Made by a program: the position numbers and the translations under genes
Shown here: in pieces, positions 1 to 7,907 of the stretch
Position numbering within the stretch: position 1 is the first letter of the stretch
Layout: each line of letters starts with the position of its first letter
Origin: CAKQOE01 sp051892195
GTDB lineage: Bacteria > Bacillota > Clostridia > Peptostreptococcales > Anaerovoracaceae
Length of the DNA stretch: 64,000 nt
Assembly (NCBI GenBank): GCA_051892195.1
Contig: JBJFFZ010000141.1
Coordinates: 19,083 to 83,082 of the forward strand
Direction: 5' to 3'
Notes under the pieces: generated by a model
Told to the model about the DNA's origin: nothing
Seen by the model: the letters and a program-made list of their open reading frames with translations, nothing else
Database searches by the model: none

Positions 1-1813
1 AGGGCTTCCTGCGTATGTGGATGCGGGTGAGGGATATTTTGAGACAACGGAAATCGAAGTGTTTATGAACCTTTTAAAGGTCATCGACAACCGCAGAAAC
101 GATATCCCCCTGCTCAGCGTGCTTTACTCGGAAATCTTCGGGTTTTCCTCCGACGAGCTGATACAGATCCGTCTGACGGATCCTCAGTGCTCCTTCAGCG
201 AAGCCTTTCTGCGGCTGGCGGAGTCAGGAGAAGGAGACCTGCAGGAAAAGTGCAGGGAAGCCTGCGGGCGGCTGGAACACTGGAGAACCTGCAGCCGGTT
301 TATGCCTCTGGAGACCTTTTTGTGGCACCTGATGAAGGAATCCGGCTATCTGGACTATGTCACGGCACTGCCGGGAGGAAGCCGCAGAGCAGCAAACCTT
401 CGGGCCCTTGTTGACAAGGCGGTGGATTTTTCCGCATCCCAGAACAAAGGCCTGTTTTCCTTCCTGCGCTATGTGGAGGCCCTCAGCCAGGGAAGCGTTC
501 CCATGGGTCAGGCCCTTCAGACGGAAAACGGGGAAAAGATGATCCGCATTATGACCATCCACAAGAGCAAGGGACTGGAATTTCCGGTGGTAATTGCGGC
601 AGGCCTGGGCCGACGCTTTAACCGGGACAAAAACACCTCCCGGGTTGTTTTGCATAAGGAGCTGGGAATGGCACTGCAGTATTCGGATCCGGATGGAAAA
701 TGCACGTCGAAAACCCTGAGCCAGCAGGTGATCGCAGCCCAGAAGGACCGGGAACAGATGGCGGAGGAAATGCGGATTCTGTACGTGGCCATGACCCGTC
801 CCATGGACGAGCTCGTTCTGGTAGGCTCTCTGTCCCAGCTGGAGCAGCGTATGGAAAAATATGACAATGGAACGGCAGGGGATCCTGATTCCGCCGGCTG
901 CTACCTGGACTGGATCGTTCCGTATTACAGGGAAGGGGGAATGGAGCTGATTCTTCACGACCGCCAGATGCTCTCTGCCCGGGCAAGAGCCGAAGAAACC
1001 CATGCGTCCCGGCTGAAAGCAGATATGGAAGCAGGCTTTCCCGATTTTACAGACGAAACAGGAATGCTGCAGGAATATGCACGACGCTTTGATTTTCAGT
1101 ATCCTTACCGGGGAGACGTACTCTCAAAATCAAAGTTTTCCGTATCCGGGCTCAACCGCATGCTGCGGGAAGGAATCGTAGAGGACCGGGAGGGCAGAAG
1201 CTCCGCTTCTGAGGATCTCAGCACAGTGCCTGTATTTATGAAGGGCGAGGAGCCTCTGGGACCGGCTGCAAGGGGTACCCTGGTGCATAAAGTCCTGGAG
1301 CTGATCCCCTTCCGCCCCCAGACCTCCGAAGCGGAGATACGGCAGTTTGTAATGCAGCTGCCGGAACGGGGATTTATGACGGAAAAGGAAGCCGGGGCGG
1401 TGGACTGTCAGAAAATATACAGGTTTTTCCGGTCGGAAACCGGGCAGCGGGCCTGCAGTGCCAGGTGGCTGCGAAAGGAATGGCATTTTACCCTGCGGAA
1501 AAAAAGCGAAGAAATCGCGGCAATGGCCGGGGACCCGGAGGTACGGAACGCGCTGGCAGGCTCTTTATCGGACACGGTTCTGATTCAGGGAATCATCGAC
1601 TGCTGCTTCCGGGATGAAGAGGGCATCGTCATTGTGGACTACAAAACAGACCGGATCACCGGGCAGGACAGGGAGAACGGTTTTCAACGGCTGAAAAATG
1701 AATACTCCGTTCAGCTGAAGCTGTATCGCGAAGTAGTGGAGCGGGCTCTGGGAGAGCCTGTGAAAGAGGTGATTCTGTTTCTTCTGGACTCGGGGGACAG
1801 CGTTATCATGTGA
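1..1813 (+). CDS. addA: ATP-dependent helicase/nuclease subunit A, C-terminal part (truncated by window edge)
   Basis: This is the C-terminal part of AddA, the helicase-nuclease subunit that works with AddB to process double-strand breaks for recombination. The frame is already open at base 2 (GLPAYVDAGEGYFETTE), so the true start lies outside the window. Seen are UvrD-type helicase motif V (TIHKSKGLEFPVV, about residue 183 of the visible part), motif VI (RILYVAMTRP) and, near the end, the RecB/AddA nuclease core GIVIVDYKTDR followed by QLKLY. The nuclease Asp and Lys are intact. The gene ends in TGA with no strong terminator directly after it. addB would be expected upstream. Identification is secure; only the 5' part is missing. 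Confidence 0.95.
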   Translation, partial: GLPAYVDAGEGYFETTEIEVFMNLLKVIDNRRNDIPLLSVLYSEIFGFSSDELIQIRLTDPQCSFSEAFLRLAESGEGDLQEKCREACGRLEHWRTCSRFMPLETFLWHLMKESGYLDYVTALPGGSRRAANLRALVDKAVDFSASQNKGLFSFLRYVEALSQGSVPMGQALQTENGEKMIRIMTIHKSKGLEFPVVIAAGLGRRFNRDKNTSRVVLHKELGMALQYSDPDGKCTSKTLSQQVIAAQKDREQMAEEMRILYVAMTRPMDELVLVGSLSQLEQRMEKYDNGTAGDPDSAGCYLDWIVPYYREGGMELILHDRQMLSARARAEETHASRLKADMEAGFPDFTDETGMLQEYARRFDFQYPYRGDVLSKSKFSVSGLNRMLREGIVEDREGRSSASEDLSTVPVFMKGEEPLGPAARGTLVHKVLELIPFRPQTSEAEIRQFVMQLPERGFMTEKEAGAVDCQKIYRFFRSETGQRACSARWLRKEWHFTLRKKSEEIAAMAGDPEVRNALAGSLSDTVLIQGIIDCCFRDEEGIVIVDYKTDRITGQDRENGFQRLKNEYSVQLKLYREVVERALGEPVKEVILFLLDSGDSVIM

Positions 1814-1938
1814 CGATGTGATTTTCAGCCCTGTTTTGCGGGCGAAAAAGGGAAGCTGCAGATATGCGGCAAAGGAATTCTGAGAGAATCCCCTGAAGAT
1901 CACCTTGCATATTATAGAATATGTGAGGTGATTTTTTT

Positions 1939-2229
1939 ATGGATCAGTGCACAATCAGACGGATCAATCACGAAAAAATATTCCGGCGCAGCCATCCGGC
2001 TGCTGTCAGGGCACATGAAGAAGCTTTGAAGCACGTGGAGGCACACCGGCCTGTAATATGCCGGATGGGGCGAAAGGCATGGCCCCACAGGGATTTTTAC
2101 CTGATCTGGTATGGAATCGATCAGGGAGATGCTGTTGCCTCAGAAATGGATCTTGAACGAAGCATGAGAAAGCGAATTCCTCTGGCGGAATTTCTGGTTC
2201 AGGTGAAGGACTACTGGACTATTGATTAA
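1939..2229 (+). CDS. Small hypothetical protein (96 aa)
   Basis: A 96-residue basic soluble protein that I do not recognise. The ATG has a good ribosome binding site (GTGAGGTGATT) at suitable distance, and an intrinsic terminator follows about 50 bases after the stop, so it looks like a complete single-gene unit. There is no signal peptide or membrane segment. Visible features are a basic N-terminal half (RRINHEKIFRRSHP), a single Cys (position 5) plus a CRMGRK segment, and an aromatic stretch (DFYLIWYGID). It lies between addA and a manganese catalase, which does not suggest a role. Homology to any named family cannot be judged from the sequence alone. Confidence 0.6.
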   Translation: MDQCTIRRINHEKIFRRSHPAAVRAHEEALKHVEAHRPVICRMGRKAWPHRDFYLIWYGIDQGDAVASEMDLERSMRKRIPLAEFLVQVKDYWTID

Positions 2230-2281
2230 AATAGAATGATACAGTGCAAAAAACAGAAAAAAGACGCCGGGCAAAAGAAAA

Positions 2282-2318
2282 AAACGCGGACGCTGCAGCA
2301 GCAGATCTGCGTTTTTTT
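2282..2318 (+). terminator. Intrinsic terminator after the 96-aa gene
   Basis: The arms AAACGCGGA (2282-2290) and TCTGCGTTT (2306-2314) pair with one G-U wobble and are followed by a T run to 2318. It ends the small gene upstream and separates it from the catalase gene. Confidence 0.75.
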
Positions 2319-2411
2319 GTGGTCCGGGCGTGGTGAAACCTGACATCAGAGATGCATAAGTTTTTCCCCATGCGGGAGACTAACACTGAACTGATGAAAG
2401 GAGTGATATGC

Positions 2412-3074
2412 TTGTTTAAACATGAAAAAATGTTATTTCATCCGGTAGCGGTAGAACGCCCGAATCCGCAGTACGCAGCCCTGCTGCAGGAGCAGCTGGG
2501 GGGAGGAAACGGCGAACTGAAAGCGGCCATGCAGTATATGGCCCAGAGCTTCCGTATCAAGGATCAGAAAATCAAGGATCTGTTTCTGGATATCGCTGCA
2601 GAGGAACTGGGCCACATGGAGATGGTAGCCCAGACCATCAACCTGCTCAACGGACACGATGTGGATGCGGATCAGGTTAAGGCAGGGGAAATCCAGACCC
2701 ATGTTCAGCTGGGGCTGGCTCCGGGACTGATCAACGCCTCCGGTTATTCCTGGACAGGCGACTACGTTACAGTCACAGGGGATCTCTGCGCCGATCTGCT
2801 CAGCAATATTGCTTCCGAGCAGCGGGCAAAGGTGGTGTACGAGTATCTGTACCGTCAGATCGAGGACAAAAAGGTGCGGGAAACCATTGACTTCCTTCTC
2901 AACCGGGAAGAGGCTCACAATCAGATGTTCCGGGATGCATTCAATGAGGTTCAGGAAAGCGGCTCCAACCGTGATTTCGGAACCACCAAAGCGGCAAAAA
3001 TGTATTTCTCGCTGTCAAATCCCGGCCCGAATACCTTTGCGGGCATGGATGTGAACGCCCCGAAGTTTTCATAA
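2412..3074 (+). CDS. Manganese (non-haem) catalase
   Basis: A ferritin-like di-manganese catalase that converts H2O2 to water and oxygen. With a TTG start at 2412 (AAAGGAG eight bases upstream) the protein begins MFKHEKMLFHP, and the metal ligands fall at family positions: E35 (GGNGEL), E65 and H68 (EELGHME), E136 (ASEQRAK) and H169 (REEAHNQ). The frame is open further upstream to an ATG at 2352, but that start lacks a ribosome binding site. At about 220 residues it is near the short end of the family, close in form to the CotJC-like spore-coat catalases of clostridia, so a role in oxidative defence or in the spore coat is possible. It is monocistronic, with a terminator just after the stop. 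Confidence 0.93.
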   Translation: MFKHEKMLFHPVAVERPNPQYAALLQEQLGGGNGELKAAMQYMAQSFRIKDQKIKDLFLDIAAEELGHMEMVAQTINLLNGHDVDADQVKAGEIQTHVQLGLAPGLINASGYSWTGDYVTVTGDLCADLLSNIASEQRAKVVYEYLYRQIEDKKVRETIDFLLNREEAHNQMFRDAFNEVQESGSNRDFGTTKAAKMYFSLSNPGPNTFAGMDVNAPKFS

Positions 3075-3086
3075 CAGGATCATGCG

Positions 3087-3129
3087 AAAAAAGGCAGGAG
3101 CTCTTTGAAACAGGCGCTTCTGCCTTTTT
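3087..3129 (+). terminator. Intrinsic terminator after Mn catalase
   Basis: Hairpin arms AAAAGGCAGGAGC and GCTTCTGCCTTTT pair with a G-U wobble and end in a T run. It lies within 15 bases of the catalase stop codon. Confidence 0.8.
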
Positions 3130-3143
3130 ACATGAATCGTCAG

Positions 3144-3175
3144 AAAAAAAGAACCGTCTGCCAAAGCAGACGGTT
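3144..3175 (-). terminator. Intrinsic terminator of the tRNA-Pro gene
   Basis: A perfect 10-bp stem, AACCGTCTGC/GCAGACGGTT, lies directly 3' of the tRNA on the minus strand. On that strand it is followed by a long T run (seen as A residues at 3144-3150). Confidence 0.85.
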
Positions 3176-3181
3176 TTTGGA

Positions 3182-3258
3182 TGGTCGAGGTGACTGGATT
3201 CGAACCAGCGGCCCATACGTCCCGAACGTATTGCTCTACCAAACTGAGCCACACCTCG
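3182..3258 (-). tRNA. tRNA-Pro (anticodon CGG)
   Basis: Read on the minus strand, a 77-nt cloverleaf with encoded CCA. The acceptor stem CGAGGTG/CACCTCG is perfect, the D arm holds GGCTCAGTTTGGTAGAGC, and the anticodon stem ATACG/CGTAT closes the loop TTCGGGA, which places CGG at positions 34-36. The T arm is CTGGTTCGAATCCAG. It decodes CCG codons. It is a single-gene unit followed by its own terminator. Confidence 0.96.
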
Positions 3259-3430
3259 TAAGAAGATCCAACACTTGAACATTATAATCCCTTCTGACGA
3301 AAAATCAATAGATTTTTTTTGTAAAAAGGATGCATATGGTTTCTTATTGAAAATAATGAAGGAAAAAATACTGAAAATAAGAAATTTGCAATAATAATTT
3401 CTGTAAAAAATTAAATAACAAAAAAATGTG

Positions 3431-3459
3431 TTGACATAGAGGAAATACTATATGATAAT
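3431..3459 (+). promoter_or_regulatory. Sigma-A promoter for the alanine symporter gene
   Basis: TTGACA (3431-3436), a 17-bp spacer and GATAAT (3454-3459), in an AT-rich region (3260-3450) that holds nothing else recognisable. The predicted start near 3466 falls inside the longest open frame of the next gene, which supports the downstream start codon at 3536. Confidence 0.8.
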
Positions 3460-3535
3460 GTATGTGATTTGGAAAATGTATGCAATATTCATTCCGTACA
3501 TTGTGCTATTATTTTTTTTAGAAGGAGAGATGATT

Positions 3536-4924
3536 ATGACATTTGCAGAAATTGTCGACAAGATCGACGGGCTCGTCTGGGGATGGGCCATGATCGTGGT
3601 TCTCTTGGGAACGCACATCTTCATGACAATCCGCACGGGGGTTATCCAGAGGAAGCTGGGCCTTGGCATCCGGCTTTCCGTGTCAAAGGATGACCAGGAC
3701 GGAACAGGAGAAATCTCCCAGTTCGGTGCCCTGGCAACAGCCCTTGCAGCCACCATCGGAACAGGAAACATCGTAGGTGTGGCAACGGCCGTTCTTTCCG
3801 GCGGCCCGGGTGCTGTTCTCTGGATGTGGCTCATCGGTGTATTCGGAATGGCTTCCAAGTATTCCGAAACTCTTATGTCGCTGAAATACAGAGTCCAGTC
3901 AAAGGACGGAAGAATGCTGGGAGGCGCCATGTACGCCCTGGAAAGAGGTCTCGGCCAGAAGTGGCTGGCAGTGATCTTTGCCATCTTTGCAGCTTTGGCA
4001 GCATTCGGTATCGGCTGCATGACCCAGTCAAATTCCATTGCAGCTGCCTGCAGCACAAACTATAACATCCCTGGATGGATCGTAGGTATCTTTGTAGCGG
4101 CAGCAGTAGGCGTTGTAATTCTGGGAGGCGTAAAGTCCATTTCCAGAGTGTGCGAAAAGCTGGTTCCGTTTATGGCGGTTCTTTACGTTCTCGGATGCAT
4201 CATCATCCTGATCATGAACTATGATTACATAATTCCGGCTCTTGTACTTATCATCAAGTCAGCATTCAGCGTTCAGGCAGGAACCGGCGGTGTCTTCGGT
4301 TTTGCAGTTGCGCAGGCCATCCGTTACGGATGCGCGAGAGGTCTCTTCTCCAACGAATCCGGTATGGGCTCCGCACCGCTGGTAGCTGCAGCTGCCAAGA
4401 CAAGAAACCCTGTAAGACAGTCTCTGGTATCCATGACCGGTACGTTCTGGGACACTGTTGTGATCTGTCTTGTTACAGGTCTCACCCTTGTCAGCTCTGT
4501 TCTCAAGAACCCTGATGTGGCAGCATCCATGGCAGACAAAAATATTCTTACCTTCGCCGTATTCGCCCAGATTCCTGTTCTCGGCAAGCCGCTCATCACG
4601 CTGGCTCTGGCCCTCTTTGCATTCTCAACGATTCTGGGCTGGTCATACTACGGAGAAAAGGCGGCAGAGTATCTCGTAGGCCCTGGAATTATCAAGATCT
4701 ACAAGGTCATCTTCGTGGTTCTTGCCTTTGTAGGAACTGTAGCATCTCTGGATGTGGTATGGAACATTGCGGACATCCTCAACGGTCTCATGGTTGTTCC
4801 GAACGTAATCGGCATGATTCTCCTGAGCGGAGTCATCGTCAAGGAAACAAAGAAGTATCTTGCAGATATCGATATGGAATCTGACGAACCGGTTCCTGTT
4901 GTGGATACAAAGAGCGATAAATAG
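3536..4924 (+). CDS. Sodium:alanine symporter family protein (AGCS)
   Basis: An integral membrane amino-acid carrier of the alanine/glycine:cation symporter family, importing Ala or Gly with Na+. The protein has about ten hydrophobic segments and family signatures in order: QFGALATALAATIGTGNIVGVA near residue 60-80, ALERGLG and CMTQSNSIA in the middle, RGLFSNESGMGSAP near residue 275, and LGWSYYGEKA near residue 365. The ATG at 3536 was chosen because AGAAGGAG lies eight bases before it and the promoter maps upstream; the frame is open further back but that part would not be transcribed. The length of 462 aa is normal for the family. Monocistronic, with a terminator at 4996. Confidence 0.93.
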   Translation: MTFAEIVDKIDGLVWGWAMIVVLLGTHIFMTIRTGVIQRKLGLGIRLSVSKDDQDGTGEISQFGALATALAATIGTGNIVGVATAVLSGGPGAVLWMWLIGVFGMASKYSETLMSLKYRVQSKDGRMLGGAMYALERGLGQKWLAVIFAIFAALAAFGIGCMTQSNSIAAACSTNYNIPGWIVGIFVAAAVGVVILGGVKSISRVCEKLVPFMAVLYVLGCIIILIMNYDYIIPALVLIIKSAFSVQAGTGGVFGFAVAQAIRYGCARGLFSNESGMGSAPLVAAAAKTRNPVRQSLVSMTGTFWDTVVICLVTGLTLVSSVLKNPDVAASMADKNILTFAVFAQIPVLGKPLITLALALFAFSTILGWSYYGEKAAEYLVGPGIIKIYKVIFVVLAFVGTVASLDVVWNIADILNGLMVVPNVIGMILLSGVIVKETKKYLADIDMESDEPVPVVDTKSDK

Positions 4925-4995
4925 GAAACAGGCCTCAGGCAGGCACAGATAACAGTCCCGCAGGGGACAGGTCCGCCGGCCCGGCCGGCGCAGAG

Positions 4996-5029
4996 AGGAC
5001 ATGATTTTTTCGCAGGTCATGTCCTTTTT
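4996..5029 (+). terminator. Intrinsic terminator after the symporter
   Basis: Perfect 9-bp stem AGGACATGA/TCATGTCCT with a loop of about 12 bases and a TTTTT tail. A separate GC-rich palindrome (GCCGGCCCGGCCGGC, about 4975-4990) lies just upstream without a T tail. Confidence 0.85.
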
Positions 5030-5073
5030 CTTTGAAGCAATATAATTTTTTTTCTCAAACAGTCAGAAAGTGC

Positions 5074-5100
5074 TAAAGAAAAGAAAAAAACGGTCGAAAC
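5074..5100 (+). promoter_or_regulatory. Possible sigma-D/FliA-type promoter before cheY
   Basis: TAAA (5074-5077), 15 bases, then GTCGAAAC (5093-5100). The known motility sigma consensus is TAAA-N15-GCCGATAA; the -35 and spacing match fully and the -10 matches 5 of 8. It sits about 80 bases before a chemotaxis gene pair, which makes it plausible. The match is imperfect and could be chance. Confidence 0.35.
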
Positions 5101-5181
5101 AGGATATATAAGGTTATGCTGTAATTAAGGAGCATGATCGTTCGATTATTTTGTGATTGACCAGAAGAAGAGGAAAAGAAT

Positions 5182-5541
5182 ATGGCAAAAATATTACTGG
5201 CAGATGATGCAGCGTTTATGAGAATGACAATTAAAAATGCCCTTGCGAAGGAAGGCTACACCGATGTTTATGAAGCAGCTGACGGACTTCAGGCTGTAGA
5301 GCAGTACAATGAACTGAAGCCGGATCTTGTGTTTATGGACATCACCATGCCGAACATGGACGGCCTGGAGGCCTTAAAGACCATCAGAGGAAACGATCCG
5401 AACGCAAAGGTGATCATGTGCTCCGCCATGGGTCAGGAAGCCATGGTAATCGATGCAGTAAAGAGCGGGGCAAAGGACTTTATCGTGAAGCCGTTTAAGC
5501 CGGATCGGATTATTAAAGCAGTAAAAGACATGGGGTTATAA
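5182..5541 (+). CDS. cheY: CheY-like single-domain response regulator
   Basis: A stand-alone receiver domain (119 aa) of the CheY type. The acidic pair DD follows ILLA near residue 8, the phospho-acceptor Asp is in VFMDITMPNMDG, the conserved Ser is in IMCSAMGQ (the Thr/Ser switch), and the Lys is in DFIVKPFKPDR. There is no output domain, so it should act by binding a partner such as the flagellar switch. The gene directly downstream encodes a CheC-family phosphatase, the usual enzyme for CheY-P removal in Gram-positive bacteria, 17 bases away in the same direction. No kinase, receptor or flagellar gene is in the window. Ribosome binding site: AGAAGAGGAAAAG. Confidence 0.92.
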   Translation: MAKILLADDAAFMRMTIKNALAKEGYTDVYEAADGLQAVEQYNELKPDLVFMDITMPNMDGLEALKTIRGNDPNAKVIMCSAMGQEAMVIDAVKSGAKDFIVKPFKPDRIIKAVKDMGL

Positions 5542-5558
5542 GATCAGGGAATTTGTTT

Positions 5559-6176
5559 ATGACTAAGACAGAAGATTTTTTTTCCGCGGAGGAAACTGAC
5601 ATTCTCGGAGAAACCTTTAATATCAGTCTGGGTTCCTCCTCAAAAGCGATAAACATGATTCTGGACCGCCCGGTAAGCATCACAGAGCCTCACGTGGAGG
5701 TTCTCATGGCAGACGAATTCCATCTGTCTGAGCTGGAATACGTTCTGGCAGTGGAGATCACCTATGTCAGGGGATTGAAGGGCAGAAATCTTCTGCTTCT
5801 GAAAAAGAATGATATCCGGAAGATTCTGGAAATCATGATGATGACGGAGTTTGATGAGGCAACCTTTGAGATTGACGAGCTGGGAGAGAGCGCAGTCTGT
5901 GAGCTGATGAACCAGATGATGGGGGCTGCCGCAACGTCCATGTCCACGTTCCTTGACATGGCGGTGGATATTTCCACTCCTGCCACCTACAGGATCGTGA
6001 ATGAAACTCTTTTTAAAAGGGAATTCTTTGAACGGGGTCAGATCCTGACCATGGTGAAGTTTGATATTGATATCGAAGACACTCTGAAAAGCGAGTTTTA
6101 CAATATCATGACCTATGAATTTGCAAGTGATGTGGTGAAGCTTGCAAGAGCAGCAAACAACAAATCACAAATATAA
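5559..6176 (+). CDS. cheC: CheC/FliY-type CheY-P phosphatase
   Basis: A CheC-family protein expected to dephosphorylate CheY-P. Both copies of the family active-site motif (D/S)-x3-E-x2-N are present: DILGETFN near residue 17 and SAVCELMN near residue 112, each followed by the Pro-containing helix (RPVSITEP; VDISTP). FliY would carry an additional C-terminal FliN/SpoA domain, which is absent here, so CheC fits better at about 205 aa. The ATG at 5559 was preferred over a TTG six bases earlier because CAGGGA is eight bases upstream of it. It forms a two-gene unit with cheY and ends at a strong terminator. Confidence 0.82.
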   Translation: MTKTEDFFSAEETDILGETFNISLGSSSKAINMILDRPVSITEPHVEVLMADEFHLSELEYVLAVEITYVRGLKGRNLLLLKKNDIRKILEIMMMTEFDEATFEIDELGESAVCELMNQMMGAAATSMSTFLDMAVDISTPATYRIVNETLFKREFFERGQILTMVKFDIDIEDTLKSEFYNIMTYEFASDVVKLARAANNKSQI

Positions 6177-6210
6177 ATGATTCCATCTCACAGGGATGCA
6201 GAAGCGGAGG

Positions 6211-6240
6211 CTCCAGCCTGAAACAGGCTGGAGTTTTTTT
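6211..6240 (+). terminator. Intrinsic terminator after cheC
   Basis: Perfect 10-bp stem CTCCAGCCTG/CAGGCTGGAG, tiny loop, T7 tail. Confidence 0.9.
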
Positions 6241-6274
6241 GTAAGCAATTTCCATGCCAACTAGATAAAATCAA

Positions 6275-6303
6275 TTGAGAAGGGAGCGCTTTTGTGTTAT
6301 GAT
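6275..6303 (+). promoter_or_regulatory. Sigma-A promoter before rpoN
   Basis: TTGAGA (6275-6280), a 17-bp spacer, TATGAT (6298-6303). The predicted transcript would begin near 6310, about 80 bases before the rpoN start. Confidence 0.65.
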
Positions 6304-6387
6304 TCTATCTGTGCAGCAGGGCTGCACGTGATCAAGCTTTTGAGTACGTTTCACTGATTTTTTGTTTTTATTGAACAGGAGCACAGC

Positions 6388-7869
6388 ATGGAACTTATTT
6401 TCAGAAATGATCTGAATACGGAACTCAGCCAGAAGCTGACTCTGACACCGGAGATGATTCAGTCCCTGAATATTCTTCAGTATAACAGGGGAGAGCTGGT
6501 GGATTACATATACGACATGATGATGGAAAATCCGGTGATTGATCTGGAAAATCCCGATTATATCGTGCGGTCTCAGGAAATGCCCGACAGTGAGTATGAG
6601 GATGATTTCCGTGATGAATACGGTGAATCGGGGCAAGATAATGAAGTGTCCCCTGCAGAGTGGGATGCGGAGGACTGGTATCATTATGCAGAAAGCATGG
6701 GGTATGACGATGAGAACTACTATGGAAAATACTCCTATGATGCCCAGGACGGCGACTGGTACGAATATTCCGCAGCCTCTGATATTACACTGGAGGAGGC
6801 TCTTTTAAACCAGGTGGAAATGACGCAGGCACCTTACCTTGTGCGGGCGGCGGCGGCTTACATTATTCAGACGCTGGATGACAACGGATATATGACTTCC
6901 TCTGTAAAGGAAATCGCCCGGGAGCTGGGCGTGTCGGATGAGCTTGTGATGGAGGGGCTGGAGCTGGTCTGGAGCTTTGACCCTGCCGGAGTGGGCGCAA
7001 GGGATCTTGCCGAATGCCTGGAGCTTCAGCTGAAGGCTATGGACCGTTACAGCGATGCCTTTGGTCTGATTCTTCGGGATCATCTGGAGGATATTGCAAT
7101 GAACCGGCTTTCTGCAGTGGCAAAGGCTACAGGGCTTACGGTCTTTGAGGTTCAGGGCTATGCAGATACCCTGCGGTCTCTGGAACCGAAGCCGGGCAGA
7201 ATGTACGCATCTTCCTCCTCAACAAATTTTATTCTTCCGGATGTGATCATTGAAAGTGTCAACGGCGGCTACGGTGTGCATCTGAACAATGCTTCCGTTC
7301 CGAAGGTGACCATCCGCAGTGAGTACCGCAGCATGCTGCGGGATTCGGAAAAAAATTCCGGTGTGGCAAATTTCCTTTCCGGACGGTTCAATACAGCTAT
7401 GTGGCTGATCCGGAGCATCGAGCAGAGAAACGAGACCATTACCAGGGTGGCGGAGGCCATTGTCAGACGGCAGAAGGATTTCTTTGATCATGGAAAGGCG
7501 CAGCTGAAGCCCCTTACCATGAAAGAAATTGCAGATGAGCTGGGGATTCACGAGTCCACCGTCAGCCGGGCGGTCAACGGAAAGTACCTCCAGTCGGCTC
7601 AGGGGGTTTATGAGCTTCGCTATTTCTTTACCGGAACCAGCCGGTTCAGCGGGCTGAACGGAGATGCGGCATCATCGGAATCTCTGAAGGTCATGATCCG
7701 CAATCTGGTGGAGGGCGAGGACCGGACCACGCCTTTAAGCGACCGGTCCATTGCAGAGGCCATTATGGTCACCGGGGTGCAGATTTCCCGGAGAACTGTG
7801 GCAAAATACAGAGAAGAACTGGGCATTCCTGCTTCGTCCATGCGGCGGAGAGTCAAAATGGAATGCTGA
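6388..7869 (+). CDS. rpoN: RNA polymerase sigma-54 factor
   Basis: Sigma-54, which directs RNA polymerase to -24/-12 promoters and needs an AAA+ activator to open them. The start, MELIFRNDLNTELSQKLTLTPEMIQSLNILQ, is the glutamine-rich region I. An acidic linker rich in D, E and Y follows (residues about 55-130), then the core-binding region. Near the end are the helix-turn-helix MKEIADELGIHESTVSRAVNGKY and the RpoN box (RRTVAKYREE), which contacts the -24 element. Length 493 aa is normal. No sigma-54 activator is encoded in the window. It stands just upstream of pgk-tpiA, and the gap of 38 bases to pgk has no obvious terminator, so some co-transcription is possible. Confidence 0.96.
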   Translation: MELIFRNDLNTELSQKLTLTPEMIQSLNILQYNRGELVDYIYDMMMENPVIDLENPDYIVRSQEMPDSEYEDDFRDEYGESGQDNEVSPAEWDAEDWYHYAESMGYDDENYYGKYSYDAQDGDWYEYSAASDITLEEALLNQVEMTQAPYLVRAAAAYIIQTLDDNGYMTSSVKEIARELGVSDELVMEGLELVWSFDPAGVGARDLAECLELQLKAMDRYSDAFGLILRDHLEDIAMNRLSAVAKATGLTVFEVQGYADTLRSLEPKPGRMYASSSSTNFILPDVIIESVNGGYGVHLNNASVPKVTIRSEYRSMLRDSEKNSGVANFLSGRFNTAMWLIRSIEQRNETITRVAEAIVRRQKDFFDHGKAQLKPLTMKEIADELGIHESTVSRAVNGKYLQSAQGVYELRYFFTGTSRFSGLNGDAASSESLKVMIRNLVEGEDRTTPLSDRSIAEAIMVTGVQISRRTVAKYREELGIPASSMRRRVKMEC

Positions 7870-7907
7870 TCAGTTGTTGTTAATATAATTATGGAGGATC
7901 GAAACAC

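Noticed and set aside
224..1003. Minus-strand open frame opposite addA
   Set aside because: It is a shadow of the helicase motifs V and VI on the + strand; there is no ribosome binding site.
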